Below, one piece after another: positions 37,799-47,996 of a stretch of 64,000 bases of DNA. A program made the position numbers and the translations under genes. The stretch is from Sindora glabra (taxonomy: Eukaryota; Streptophyta; Magnoliopsida; Fabales; Fabaceae), in the NCBI GenBank assembly GCA_020226215.1, contig CM035232.1, forward strand, positions 59,219,220-59,283,219. Direction: 5' to 3'. A model generated the notes under the pieces. That model made no database searches and was not told the origin of the DNA. It saw only the letters and a program-made list of their open reading frames with translations. The stretch's first letter is position 1. Each line of letters starts with the position of its first letter.

Positions 37799-38035
37799 AC
37801 ACGGGGGTCCCATACCCCGTGTTCAGGGCCGTGTTCCTTACTGGTTCACTTCTGGGCTACTCGACAAAGAACACGGGGGTGAACACGGGCCGTGTTCTAC
37901 CCCGTGTACCTTACTGCCCTTCAGTCCTGAGATAAACACAGGGAGTGTTACACCTCGTGTAGCACACTGATCAGCTTCGACGAGGAACACGGGGTACAAC
38001 ATGGGCCGTGTTCTACCCCGTGTACCTTGCTGATC
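37799..38035. repeat. ACACGGGG / CCCCGTGT palindromic repeat cluster
   Basis: Repeated half-sites GAACACGGGG and CCCCGTGTTC occur in both orientations at least ten times in 240 bp, including AACACGGGCCGTGTT and TACCCCGTGTACCTT. The pattern could form alternative hairpins in RNA or bind a dimeric factor. It is far GC-richer than anything nearby. Confidence 0.8.
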
Positions 38036-39610
38036 CTCCGAAAACCCATTAAACACTAAAACTCCTTCCTTCCTTCTTTTGCATTTCATGGTTTTGGCTT
38101 CTCAAAATGAAAAATACACACAAACACTTTCATAACTTCAAAGTTTCATCTTCCATAAGCTTCATAAATTCATAGAAACTAATTTAACTTCATCAACTTA
38201 GCCAAGTTCTAAACATATCATGCCCATACTACACATGCACCATTATACCTCTAAAACCCAGGTGTGTAATCATGGTTTCTTGTTGTTTTTACACCAAACC
38301 AAAGCCATAAATCAACACTACAACATATAAAACACCATCAAACATGTTCAAATCATCCTAAACTCCATGTTCAATAACCCTTGACCTTACCAACTTCAAG
38401 ATTTCAAGAAACTAAGAAGAGTACATTAAAGGGCTCTTAGGGGAGATCATTTTTACCTCTTGATGCAACTTGAGAATCCTCACTTGGAGCTCCCCAAACT
38501 TGATCAAACTTGGGCTTTTCTTCAATCTAGGGACATCAATGGATAGAGCTTGATGAGAGGAGCAATTTTCCCTTCTACACCTTAGCTTGAATCTTGGTAT
38601 TTTGGGGTGAAAAACTCAAAAGAAACTTTCTCTCTCTTCCCTCTCTCTTTCACACGTCCAGCTTGCTTTCATGGAGGATTTTCTGCAGCTTTTTGGAGAA
38701 TGGAGAAAGTAGTAGAGTCTTCATGAAACTTTAGGGATATTTTGGTCATTTTTGAGATTTCCAAGGGTATTTTAATCCTTTTTTCACCAAAAGTAAGGCT
38801 ATTCTTGCCCTTAATTTTCTAACAATGACACTTGTCATAGATCCATTGGTCACACTAATTAAAATCACATATTGCACCCCAAACTCTTAGTTATTCACAT
38901 TAGATCCCAAATCCTTAATTATTTTCATTTTAACCACACCCGATTCTACACTTTTGCAAATTAGTCCATAGGGTTTCTGTCTATTTAAAATTCCTTACAC
39001 TATCGGACTTAGACAACCTCCCCTTTTAGGATTTTCCAACCTCCTCTGATCATTCATACTATTTAGGGAAATTAATTCTTTCCCTACTATCCTTTTCCTT
39101 CAAAATTTCATTTACCCTTACACTTAATTCCTTTCAACTTGAGATTCACCCACCAGGCTAATTCAAACATGCTCTTCGTTTCTACAGTCTCAGAAATTAA
39201 AGATTCAAATAATAGAATTGAAAATTTGGGACATTACACAATTAAGTTTAGACATGCATGGCAAATAGGGGTCCACTGAGCACACTCCAATGCTTAAGTT
39301 AATCTTTGGACAATTTATGTCAGAAATCTTGAGAAGCTTGGTTATGATCACATACCTAGGCTGTCTATAGGATTTGAGGCATTAAAGGAGGTGTTGAAGG
39401 GAAAATTGATTCTTTGCCTTTGTTGATTAGGTTATCAATAATATTAAATTGCTAAGATTTAGAGTTGAAAATTAGGCAAAAGATTAATATCATGATCCTA
39501 AATTTAGCTAAGATTAAGCCAAAACAAGCTTCCTTTTATTACAAATGTGAATTCTTCATTTAGTTCGATTGGAATAGATCTAGTTGGCCATTTTAGTATT
39601 TATTAGAAGG

Positions 39611-41689
39611 GATGAAATTATATGTACAAATTATTATTTAGAGATAAAATTATATTTTTATCTAATTTATGAATTATTCTATTTGCATCTTAGAATGTTA
39701 AGAATGAAATTAATAATTTTATCTCATAAAAACATAGGCATCCCATTCACTTGAGTGTCCAATACACTATTCATTCATTTTTAATATTGATTTTTATTTA
39801 GGCATTAAAGTATTGGTAATAGTAAATATCCATCACCTCGTTACATTGCTAGGTTCTTTCGTATCGCAAACTATCTGATCGGTCAAACCTATAGGTGACT
39901 TCAACAATTATGAGGGAGAGGAGTCAAATTTCTCTTCACCATTTCCTTTCTCCACCACTTTAGATGATCTTCGTAGGGGGTTTTGGAATAAAGATAATTC
40001 TTAAGTTTAAAATTAATTTAGGCATGATATGTATTTCTTTTATTTTTTTAATTCACAGGGGGTTTCGAAATAAAGATAATTCTTAAGTTTAAAATTGATT
40101 TAGGCATAATATGTATTCCTTTTATTTTTTTCAAGTATCATTTTAGGAGAAAATTTTTATTTCTATTTATTTATCATTTAAAAAATTAAAATTTTATTTA
40201 TTATTTTATTTCAAATATTATATCTACTATCTAAATAAATACTTAATAATTTTACTTATTAACTTATTTTTAGTAGAGGATATATTAATAAATCACAACT
40301 CACTTCTTCTAAAATTAAAATTATTTATTATCTTTCTTAATTTTTTGTATATAAATCTTAAATAAGCATGTAGTATCTACTCAAACAATTGAGGTCAATC
40401 AATTTTTGAGTTAAAAAAAAGTAGAAATAGAATATTGTTCTTACAATTGTTTAGAAAAAACATACAATTACACTTGCTAGAGTTAAATATGGGAAATATT
40501 TTTTCTCCTTGTGTAATATTGGAATCTTAGAACTATAGACCAGTAAAATATTTTGAAATCATATTAAGTGATCACTAAAATTTAGAAAATAATTTTTTAT
40601 TTATAAAAAGACAAAAAGAAGTAGTATTGAAATTTAATAGATATAATATTTTTTGAGGAAAAAATATAAAATATATTTTTTAACTTTTGTGCCATTGGAC
40701 TTTACCCTTCCAACTTTGGAATTTGAGAATCCACCTTCAAATAATTGAAATTTGATATTAACACTTATCATTAAATTAATTTAACATTTTATCAAATTTA
40801 ATAATTTTTTTATAATTTTTTAAATAAGAATAACAATATTATAATATATTAATTTATCCTTTTTTCACAAAAATATTTCAATATTATATGATTAATAGAA
40901 ATTAAATTAGATATATAGAATTTTAATTAAATAATAAAAATAAGTTACAAAATTATATATTGAAAATGATGAAATAAATCAATATACTATAATATTGTGA
41001 TTCTATTTAAAAAGTTCATTAAAAATAATGTAATTTGATAAAATAATTAATTAAGTTTACAATGGATATTAATTTCAAATTTTATTAAATTTTTAAAAAT
41101 AATTTTCTAATTTTTGAAATAAATAGGCATAAAATTCAACTATCCAAAGTTGAAAGGATCTCTCTCTCTTTCTTTGTATGTATGTATCATTGATTACATG
41201 TAAAACAAACATAAACTCTATGTCTCGCGAATTTATCCTATCAATTTTCATACAAAATTACTCGATTTTGCCGAATTATTCTGGATTAAAACAGGGTAAT
41301 GCTTTACTTTCATTCGAGTCTCTTTAGGAAGAACTTGTGATTTTTATATAAAAAAATTGTACAGATTTTCATAAATTTTTAGGGAAAAATAACAAATATA
41401 TATAAAATCCAACTTTATAAACTAAGTTTACAAAACAAAAAATCATCATCGTTTTAATATTTTTAAATAATAAAAAATTATTCTTCTTGCGCGTAAAGTG
41501 CATCTATACATGGGAGTGGAAAGAAGCATTACCTTAGGAAAAATACCAAAATTTACACAATTTTTTATTAATTTATTATATGTACGAATGAATATAAAAA
41601 AATTTTAAAGCCTCGACCAAAATAACCGTCAGTTTTGAATAAGAATTTTTCTCTGTAAAAGGAATCTACAATCATTTGTATGTTTATTG
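39611..41689. other. flank, copy 2, no gene
   Basis: Collinear with 21945-23984. One local change is an 82-bp tandem duplication (39975-40056 and about 40057-40138, both starting AGGGGGTTT and containing AATTCTTAAGTTTAAAATT) that copy 1 lacks. Confidence 0.6.
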
Positions 41690-41951
41690 CCGTGCCGGTC
41701 CGGTCCATTAGTTGGGAAATTTGGCGCTTCTTTCAATCGAATGCCCTTGGATTTAAAAATTATTACGGGTTGAAGCCCCTGAGTTGATGGACTAGTTCAT
41801 TTTCTCCCTAGACATGGGCAAAAAAAATTAAAATACGATTAATATTAAAAATAATCAAAATCAAAAGATGAGACCCAAATCTGATAATCTCTCCACGTTG
41901 TGCGTATGATGTGGCCACGTGGGCTACTCCACTTCCCGTGTTTACTTACTG
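41690..41951. promoter_or_regulatory. GC-richer block with G-box (copy 2), cut by an insertion
   Basis: Matches 23985-24290 with the G-box CACGTG kept at 41916-41921, but lacks about 70 bp present in copy 1 around 24105-24175. The giant inverted-repeat element begins 31 bp behind the G-box, separating it from the ATG frame at 45543. Confidence 0.35.
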
Positions 41952-42671
41952 GGTGCTGTCTACGGTGTCTTTGCAAAATCAAAGGTTCCAAATCCTTGGA
42001 CACGTGGAATTAGCAAGAGGCAACACTTGTAAAGTAAGATAGCATTTTTATATAATTGATAAATTGCAAAAGTCCTCAAGTTTTGATACTGCAGCCATGT
42101 ACTACGCTTACGTCAGTTTCCAGCGATTCATTCATGGTTCAACTTATACAAGAACTAAAAGGTTGGAACAAGAACACCTGTCTTCATGTTTGTTAAAATA
42201 TTTAATAAGTTGGTCATTTCAATTATTTAGCAAATAATAATATTTAAAAGGTTTCTTAATTAAATCTTAACATAATATATGTATTTATTTTTTTATTATC
42301 AGACAATAACATAAATATGATTAAAATATAATATAGACAATCTAATTTTTTTAATGAAGAATAGGATAGTGTATTTTTAAAAATGAGAAGAAATTTTCAT
42401 AATTTTATCTACATTAAGAATGTTAAATGGTTTTAATAATGCATGAAAATTTGAAGATATTTAAAAGTGTATTTAAAAAAATTAACACTTCACTAAATAA
42501 ATTTAAAATTAAAATTAAATTTTATTTATTTAATTTGTTGAAACTTAATATCAAATTTAGTAGCAATTGTTTAACTCAACACATTCAATAACTACTTATA
42601 CTTTAATAAGATTTTATTAGACAAATATATTTAATGTTATTATTATTTTTCAAAATAATGATAATAGTTTA

Positions 42672-42945
42672 GGCTCTATTTATTTTGTAGGAAAGAATTT
42701 TTTGTAAAAAAATATTACTTACATATATATTAATGAAGAAGTGACATACTATTTACATTAATGACTAAAAAATATGATACTTAGAAGTTTAAAAATGAAG
42801 GAAAGTAAATTTCCTTTTAAAATAGATGTTATTTTTTTCCAAACTCTTCATATTTAATATTAAAAAAGTAAAGTATTTTCTTCTATTTTAATATTTTATA
42901 ATTATATTTTACAAAAAAATACCTTCCAATGAAATAAATAGAGTC
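42672..42945 (+). mobile_element. Tourist-like MITE in the left arm
   Basis: Ends GGCTCTATTTATTTT and (inverted) GACTCTATTTATTTC, flanked on both sides by TTA. 274 bp. The same MITE, inverted, is at 44016-44287 in the right arm at the equivalent distance from the end. Confidence 0.65.
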
Positions 42946-43345
42946 TTAATGTTTAAAATTTTAAATATCATAATGAAGGATAATTTTAAATGTACATACA
43001 ATTTTATAATATTTTTTGGTAAAAATTTCAAATTAATATTTAAATTGAGTTCTTAAATAATAAATTATTTAAACAATATAAATTTAGTGTAAAATAAATT
43101 TAGCATGTAAAATTTAGTATTTAATTTCAGCATTTAGCATTACTTCACATTTTTAGTCATGAAACCTAACGATAGTTAGAACCTAGGATGACCATTATGT
43201 TAGGTTTCAGATTAATAAATAAATTAAAAAATTAATTTTTTATTGTAAAATATTTTAGGTTTAACATGTAAATAAATTTATTTTAAATCTATTAAGTTGT
43301 TTTTTCTTTTTTTTTTACCAAAGGAAGGATTAAATTTTTAAATTT

Positions 43346-43377
43346 TAATATTATATGAAAATTTTCATATAATATTA
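43346..43377. repeat. perfect 32-bp palindrome in the spacer
   Basis: TAATATTATATGAAAA is followed directly by its reverse complement. It lies near one end of the spacer between the two arms and adds a loop-free hairpin. Confidence 0.75.
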
Positions 43378-44015
43378 TATTAAAATTTTAAATTTTTTTA
43401 TTTGATCTTTATTGTTACTTTAATTAATTTAAATCATATAATATTTATGAAATTTAATTATAATATGTTATTTTAGTCAAAATGTGAAGTTATTATTTCA
43501 TTTTTAGAAGACATAAATTCAATGTAAGAGAATGTTATTTCATAATTAATGAATGATTGAAGAATTTTGATATTGATAGTAGTTTAATAGAATTGTAATA
43601 TGATTTAAATCAAATACTTTATAATGATATCTCTCCTTTCTCTTTCTCTTGGTAAAAAAATAACTTAATAGATTTAAAATTAATTTATTCACATGTTAAA
43701 CCTAAAATATTTTAGAATAAAAAATTTAATTTTTTAATTTTTTTATTAATCCGAAACCAAACATACTGATGATCCTAGGTTCTAACTATTGTTAGGTTTC
43801 ATGACTAAAAATGTGAAGTAATGCTAAATGTTGAAATTAAATACTAAATTTTACATGCTAAATTTATTTTACACTAAATTTATATTGTTAAAATAATTTA
43901 TTATTTAAGAACTCAATTTAAATATTAATTTGAAATTTTTACCAAAAAATATTGTAAAATTGCATGTACTTTTGAAATTATCCTTCATTATGATATTAAA
44001 AATTTTAAACATTAA

Positions 44016-44287
44016 GACTCCATTTATTTCATTAGAAGGTATTTTTTGCAAAATATAATTATAAAATATTAAATAAAAAAATATTTTATTTTTTTAATAT
44101 TAAATATGAAAAGTTTGAAAAAAATAACATCTATTTTAAAAGAAAATTTGCTTTCCTTCAATTTTAAACTTCTAAGTATCATTTTTTTAGTCATTAATAT
44201 AAATAGTATGTCACTTCTTCATTAATATATATATATATAAGTAATATTTTTCTACAAAAAATTCTTTCCTACAAAATAAATAAAGCC
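44016..44287 (-). mobile_element. Tourist-like MITE in the right arm
   Basis: Inverted counterpart of 42672-42945, flanked by TAA on both sides. Its presence in both arms means the MITE was there before the arms became copies of each other. Confidence 0.65.
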
Positions 44288-45071
44288 TAAACTATTATCA
44301 TTATTTTGAAAAATAGTAATAACATTAAATATATTTGTCTAATAAAATCTTATTAAAATATAAATAGTTATTGAATGTGTTGAGTTAAACAATTGTTGCT
44401 AAATTTGATATTAAGTTTCAACAAATTAAATAAATAAATTTTAATTTTAATTTTAAATTTATTTAGTGAAGTGTTAATTTTTTAATACACTTTTAAATAT
44501 ATTTAAATTTACATGCATTATTAAATCCATTTAACCTTCTTAATGTAGATAAAATTATGAAAATTTCTTCTCATTTTTAAAAATACACTATCCTATTCTT
44601 CATTAAAAAAATTAGAATGTCTATATTATATTTTAATCATATTTATGTTATTGTCTGATATGAAAAAACAAATACATATATTATGTTAAGATTTAATTAA
44701 GAAACCTTTTAAATATTATAGTTTGCTAAATAATTGAAATGACCAACTTATTAAAAATTTTAATTTTAACAAACATGAAGACAAATTTTTAAGGTATTGT
44801 TATTCTAACCTTTTAGTTCCTGTATGGCTAAGTTGAACCATGAATGAATCGTTGGGAACTGACGTAAGCGCAATACATTGTCGCAGTATCAAGATGTGAG
44901 GACTTTTGCAATTTATCAATTATATGAAAATGCTGTCTTATTTTACAACTGTTGCCTCCTGCTAATTCCACGTGCCCAAGGGTTTGAAACCCTTAATTTT
45001 GTAAAGACACCATAGACAGCACCTACTTATTTTGTTTTAACTACTACGAGAGCTGCTGAAACGAGTACACC

Positions 45072-45129
<58 letters not shown>
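45072..45129. repeat. (AAT)n microsatellite, copy 2
   Basis: About nineteen AAT units, longer than the twelve units in copy 1 (24301-24336). In copy 1 it directly follows the GC-richer block; here the 3-kb insertion lies between. Confidence 0.9.
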
Positions 45130-45542
45130 TTGAAATTTGCAGGCTAGCTCGTTAATTTGCAAATTTCGACAAATTTAAATTGTACATTTCGTATAAATAT
45201 GGATAGAATTGGATTTGATTTGCAATTCATACAGGGCTTATGTGTGTGGGTCCCTATAAATATATATTATAAATTTTTTAATTTTTATATAAATAAAATT
45301 TTTTAATTTATATAAAATTATATTTTTATTTTTAGTTTAGGTAGTATTATATTATGGATAATTTATAAATAATATTCTTATTTTATAAATATTTTATAAC
45401 TTATATTTTGTATATATTATATTTTTAAAATTATATAAAAAATTAAACTATATTATAAATTATTTATAAATAGACATTTAATATTTTGAAATAATTTTAA
45501 ATATTTTTATTATTTAAAGATTACTAGAATTTAAAATAAAAA

Positions 45543-45653
45543 ATGGCTTGCACGCCAGCCCTCGAGGACCAAACCAGTGCCTTCTTGTTGAAGGCTCGTG
45601 AAAGAGACGGCGATCAAGCCGGTCCAAATCCATTTAACAACCAATCTATGTAA
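45543..45653 (+). CDS. short ATG frame of unknown function, possible first exon
   Basis: 36 codons from an ATG in good plant context (AAAAAATGGCT) to TAA. The frame starts MACTPALEDQTSAFLL and continues KARERDGDQAGPNP; it is charged and has no signal peptide or membrane segment. It is less AT-rich than its neighbours. The paralogue at 24717 keeps the ATG and context but has lost one base. A GT with donor-like context (ATGTAATC) overlaps the end, so it could be exon 1 of a gene whose later exons are gone. The family is not recognised. It may equally be a chance frame. Confidence 0.3.
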   Translation: MACTPALEDQTSAFLLKARERDGDQAGPNPFNNQSM

Positions 45654-47450
45654 TCCGGTTTGGCTTTTCCATTTTGCAACTCTAACTACTACAATCTTCG
45701 GCAAAATATTGCAATTTCAAGTCACAATTGATATTTATTTAAAAATTTTAAGTAAAATTAATGTTAGAAATAAATTAATTTATAATTTATTTATCTTTTA
45801 AATAAATTACAAACTAATTCTTAAAAATGTTTGGCAAAATAATTTATTATAAAAAATTCTGATTTGATAAATTTTATAAGACAGTTTATATTTTATTAAT
45901 AAATTTATTTTATTTTTATCCTAAATTAATACCATTTTTTAGTCAATTGATAACGTATGCTCTAGTTATATATAATAATATTTTTCTGAGTTTTCCTTTA
46001 ACAAGAAGTCAAAGAAAAAAATATTATGCATTGTCCAATGTTTGGCTTCTACTCATCAATTTAATATAAATAAATAAGAAATAAGTAAATAAATAATTGT
46101 TGTAAAATATAATTAACTATATTCTAAATAATTATGTTTTATTTTTAATAATAAATAAAATTTAAGTTAATAAATATGTGATATGGTAAAGTAAAGTTTA
46201 TTAAATATTAAATAATTATATTCTTATTTTGAATAATAAATAAAATAATAATAAGTTCTTTAATAAATAAATATGTATTAACATAAAATATAATTATTTA
46301 AATTTTAAATAATTATATCTTATATTAAATATATTAACTGAATCAATATCAAAATAAATATAAATTAAAACTTCACATATCTAGTAATTTTAATATATTT
46401 TTATGTTATTTTACATTTATCAACTAATTTAATAATTATTTTTATAAATTTTTTTAATAAAATCAACTAATTTATTAATTTTAACTAATTAAATACAATA
46501 AATTAATTTATTAGCTAAAAATTATTTTATCGAGTATTAAGTAACGTATTAACGTATTAATTATATAGCCTTTTGCTTTATTATAATCTAATTGGATTCT
46601 GGGCTTTTGTGTTTGCGAATATAATGGCTCATCTATTGCCACCATTAGCGCGCGGGGGGGGGGGGGGGGGGGGGGACTACACCCATATATATATTTTGTC
46701 ACCAAAACGTCGGGTGGTCAGCGTTTTCTTGATTTGGTGAAAAATAAGGCGAAGTTAGAGCGAAATTATTAAAGAAACTGGATTAAAATTTATAACAAAT
46801 TTATATAAAAACTTCTTAATTTTTGAGAAGGTTGAATGTAAATTTTTCATAAAAATAAAAAGAGGTGTAGAAAAAAAATTATAAAATTTTCAAAACTTAG
46901 TGGGGCTTGTCACCCCAAGCACATAATAGCCTCGCCCCTCCCTTTTAATAATATTTTTTTAATAATTATTGTCAATTTTATAGACTCACACGGAAGTTGA
47001 GATCAAATTGCATACGCAAAGACAGGTAAAACTTTTTGACAAACATCGAGTCAATAATTGTTTTTATAATTAAGAAAATCAAAATCCTTGATGCTCAATG
47101 TCACATGGGGGATTGTGTGCCCTAAAATTTATTGCTTGATTTGTTTATTTTGATAAAAAAATTTAAGTTGTTTTACTTATATTTAGAATTATAAAATAAT
47201 AAAATAATTGAAAATTTTATATTCATTTTTTATTAAATGTATAGAATGCACTAAAAAGCAACTTTTTATTTTAAATAAATTATTTCTTCCATGACCACTA
47301 TATCATATATTATTTTTTATCAATCATAAAGCATATAAGTGATATGAAGTTCTTTTAATTACATACAAATAAATAATTTTTTTTATAAATATTATGTTAT
47401 AATAAAATAAAGGGCGTCTAAAACAAAATTTATTTTTTATAATATCTTAA
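45654..47450. other. AT-rich flank, copy 2, no gene
   Basis: Collinear with 24800-26515. Only the poly-G run is notable. The minus-strand frame at 46511-46705 with a run of prolines is produced by that G-run. Confidence 0.55.
46654..46675. repeat. 22-base poly-G run
   Basis: Twenty-two uninterrupted Gs preceded by GCGC. Copy 1 has only GGGG at the equivalent place (about 25817). It could form a G-quadruplex, or be an expansion or sequencing/assembly artefact. Confidence 0.9.
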
Positions 47451-47451
47451 C

Positions 47452-47662
47452 ACAGGTTTGACTCCTCTCAAGTGCATCTTATACTTTAGAAGATAAAATG
47501 TATCATCATAACTATTAAAAAGAAAATTAAAGAAAAGGATAATTATAAATTTAAAAATTATTTATTATTTATAGAATTATAAATTATTAATTTTTTTATT
47601 AGTGACTGTAACAATGTATTTTACTTTTTAAAGTGTAAGGAAAAGATTAATCCATCTTGACA
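47452..47662. mobile_element. small MITE present only in copy 2
   Basis: Absent from the collinear site in copy 1 (about 26545). The left part (CTTATACTTTAGAAGATAAA) and inverted right part (CTTACACTTTAAAAAGTAAA) are similar, continuing into ACTATTAAAAA and CACTAATAAAAA. Exact ends and target repeat are not clear. Confidence 0.5.
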
Positions 47663-47996
47663 CACTACATTTAGTAATGACATACAGATAAAAAATTAAT
47701 ATTTATTCACAAACAAATGAGAGATATTTTTATCAAATGTATTTTCCGAGAAAACCAGGTTGATAGTTGATTAATACGTCGGGTTTAGAACTTACAACCA
47801 TAAGAACCAACATCGGTGCTTATTAACTGCAAAAAAACTAAATAAATAAATGTAATTATTATATTTGTGCTCTGTAAACACCTTGCAACAGGATAAACAT
47901 CTGAGTGTTCGGGGGCAATTTGAAGTAGTCCTTGTTATGCTATGAAAGCGACCAGCCAAAAGTTGATGTGAAAGGAAGAAAGCAAGAATAATCTAC

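Larger units (their letters stand above)
36720..39238. mobile_element. solo LTR, Ty3/Gypsy Tekay-like, inside another LTR
   Basis: It starts TGTAACTCCC and ends GGGACATTACA, with the exact 5-bp duplication CAATT at 36715-36719 and 39239-39243. Copy 1 has no insertion at this site, an empty-site confirmation. The LTR is 2.5 kb and GC-richer than its surroundings. It contains two families of short repeats (37235-37393 and 37799-38035). The CACGGG/CCGTGT motif clusters and the great length resemble Tekay/Del chromovirus LTRs, which is family knowledge recalled, not tested. The short frames at 37681-37935 and 37838-38089 are artefacts of these repeats. Confidence 0.85.
36651..39605 (-). repeat. 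5' LTR of the Tat element in copy 2, split by a solo LTR
   Basis: LTR sequence runs 36651-36719, is interrupted by a 2.5-kb insertion, and resumes at 39244 to end at 39605 (TATTTATTA in place of TATTTATCA). The following five bases GAAGG (39606-39610) are the intact target duplication of the original retroelement insertion. Confidence 0.85.
41952..45023. mobile_element. giant inverted-repeat transposon, 1.37-kb arms
   Basis: The left arm (41952 to about 43318) and right arm (about 43645-45023) are reverse complements over nearly their whole length. The ends are GGTGCTGTCTACGGTGTC and GACACCATAGACAGCACC. The flanks TACTTACTG and TACTTATTT agree at 7 of 9 bases; a 9-bp duplication with very long inverted ends suggests a non-autonomous Mutator-like element, 8 bp would suggest hAT. 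Copy 1 has no such insertion. Spacer about 320 bp. No coding frame. RNA reading through would fold into a very long hairpin. Confidence 0.85.
26881..47996 (+). repeat. tandem segmental duplication, copy 2 (expanded by insertions)
   Basis: Collinear with 16845-26880. The 11.1-kb length excess is almost entirely explained by the hAT element (5074 bp), a solo LTR (2519 bp), a giant inverted-repeat element (3072 bp), a MITE (about 210 bp) and their target duplications. The left edge cuts the integrase in the middle of its core domain, so this copy lacks the rest of integrase, the antisense ORF and a 3' LTR. Confidence 0.85.

Noticed and set aside
37681..38089. Overlapping frames of 83-84 codons on both strands
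   Set aside because: They arise from the GC-rich ACACGGGG/CCCCGTGT repeats of a solo LTR, where stop codons are rare by composition.
46511..46705. Minus-strand frame with a proline run
   Set aside because: The prolines are the translated 22-G tract; the rest is not conserved in copy 1.
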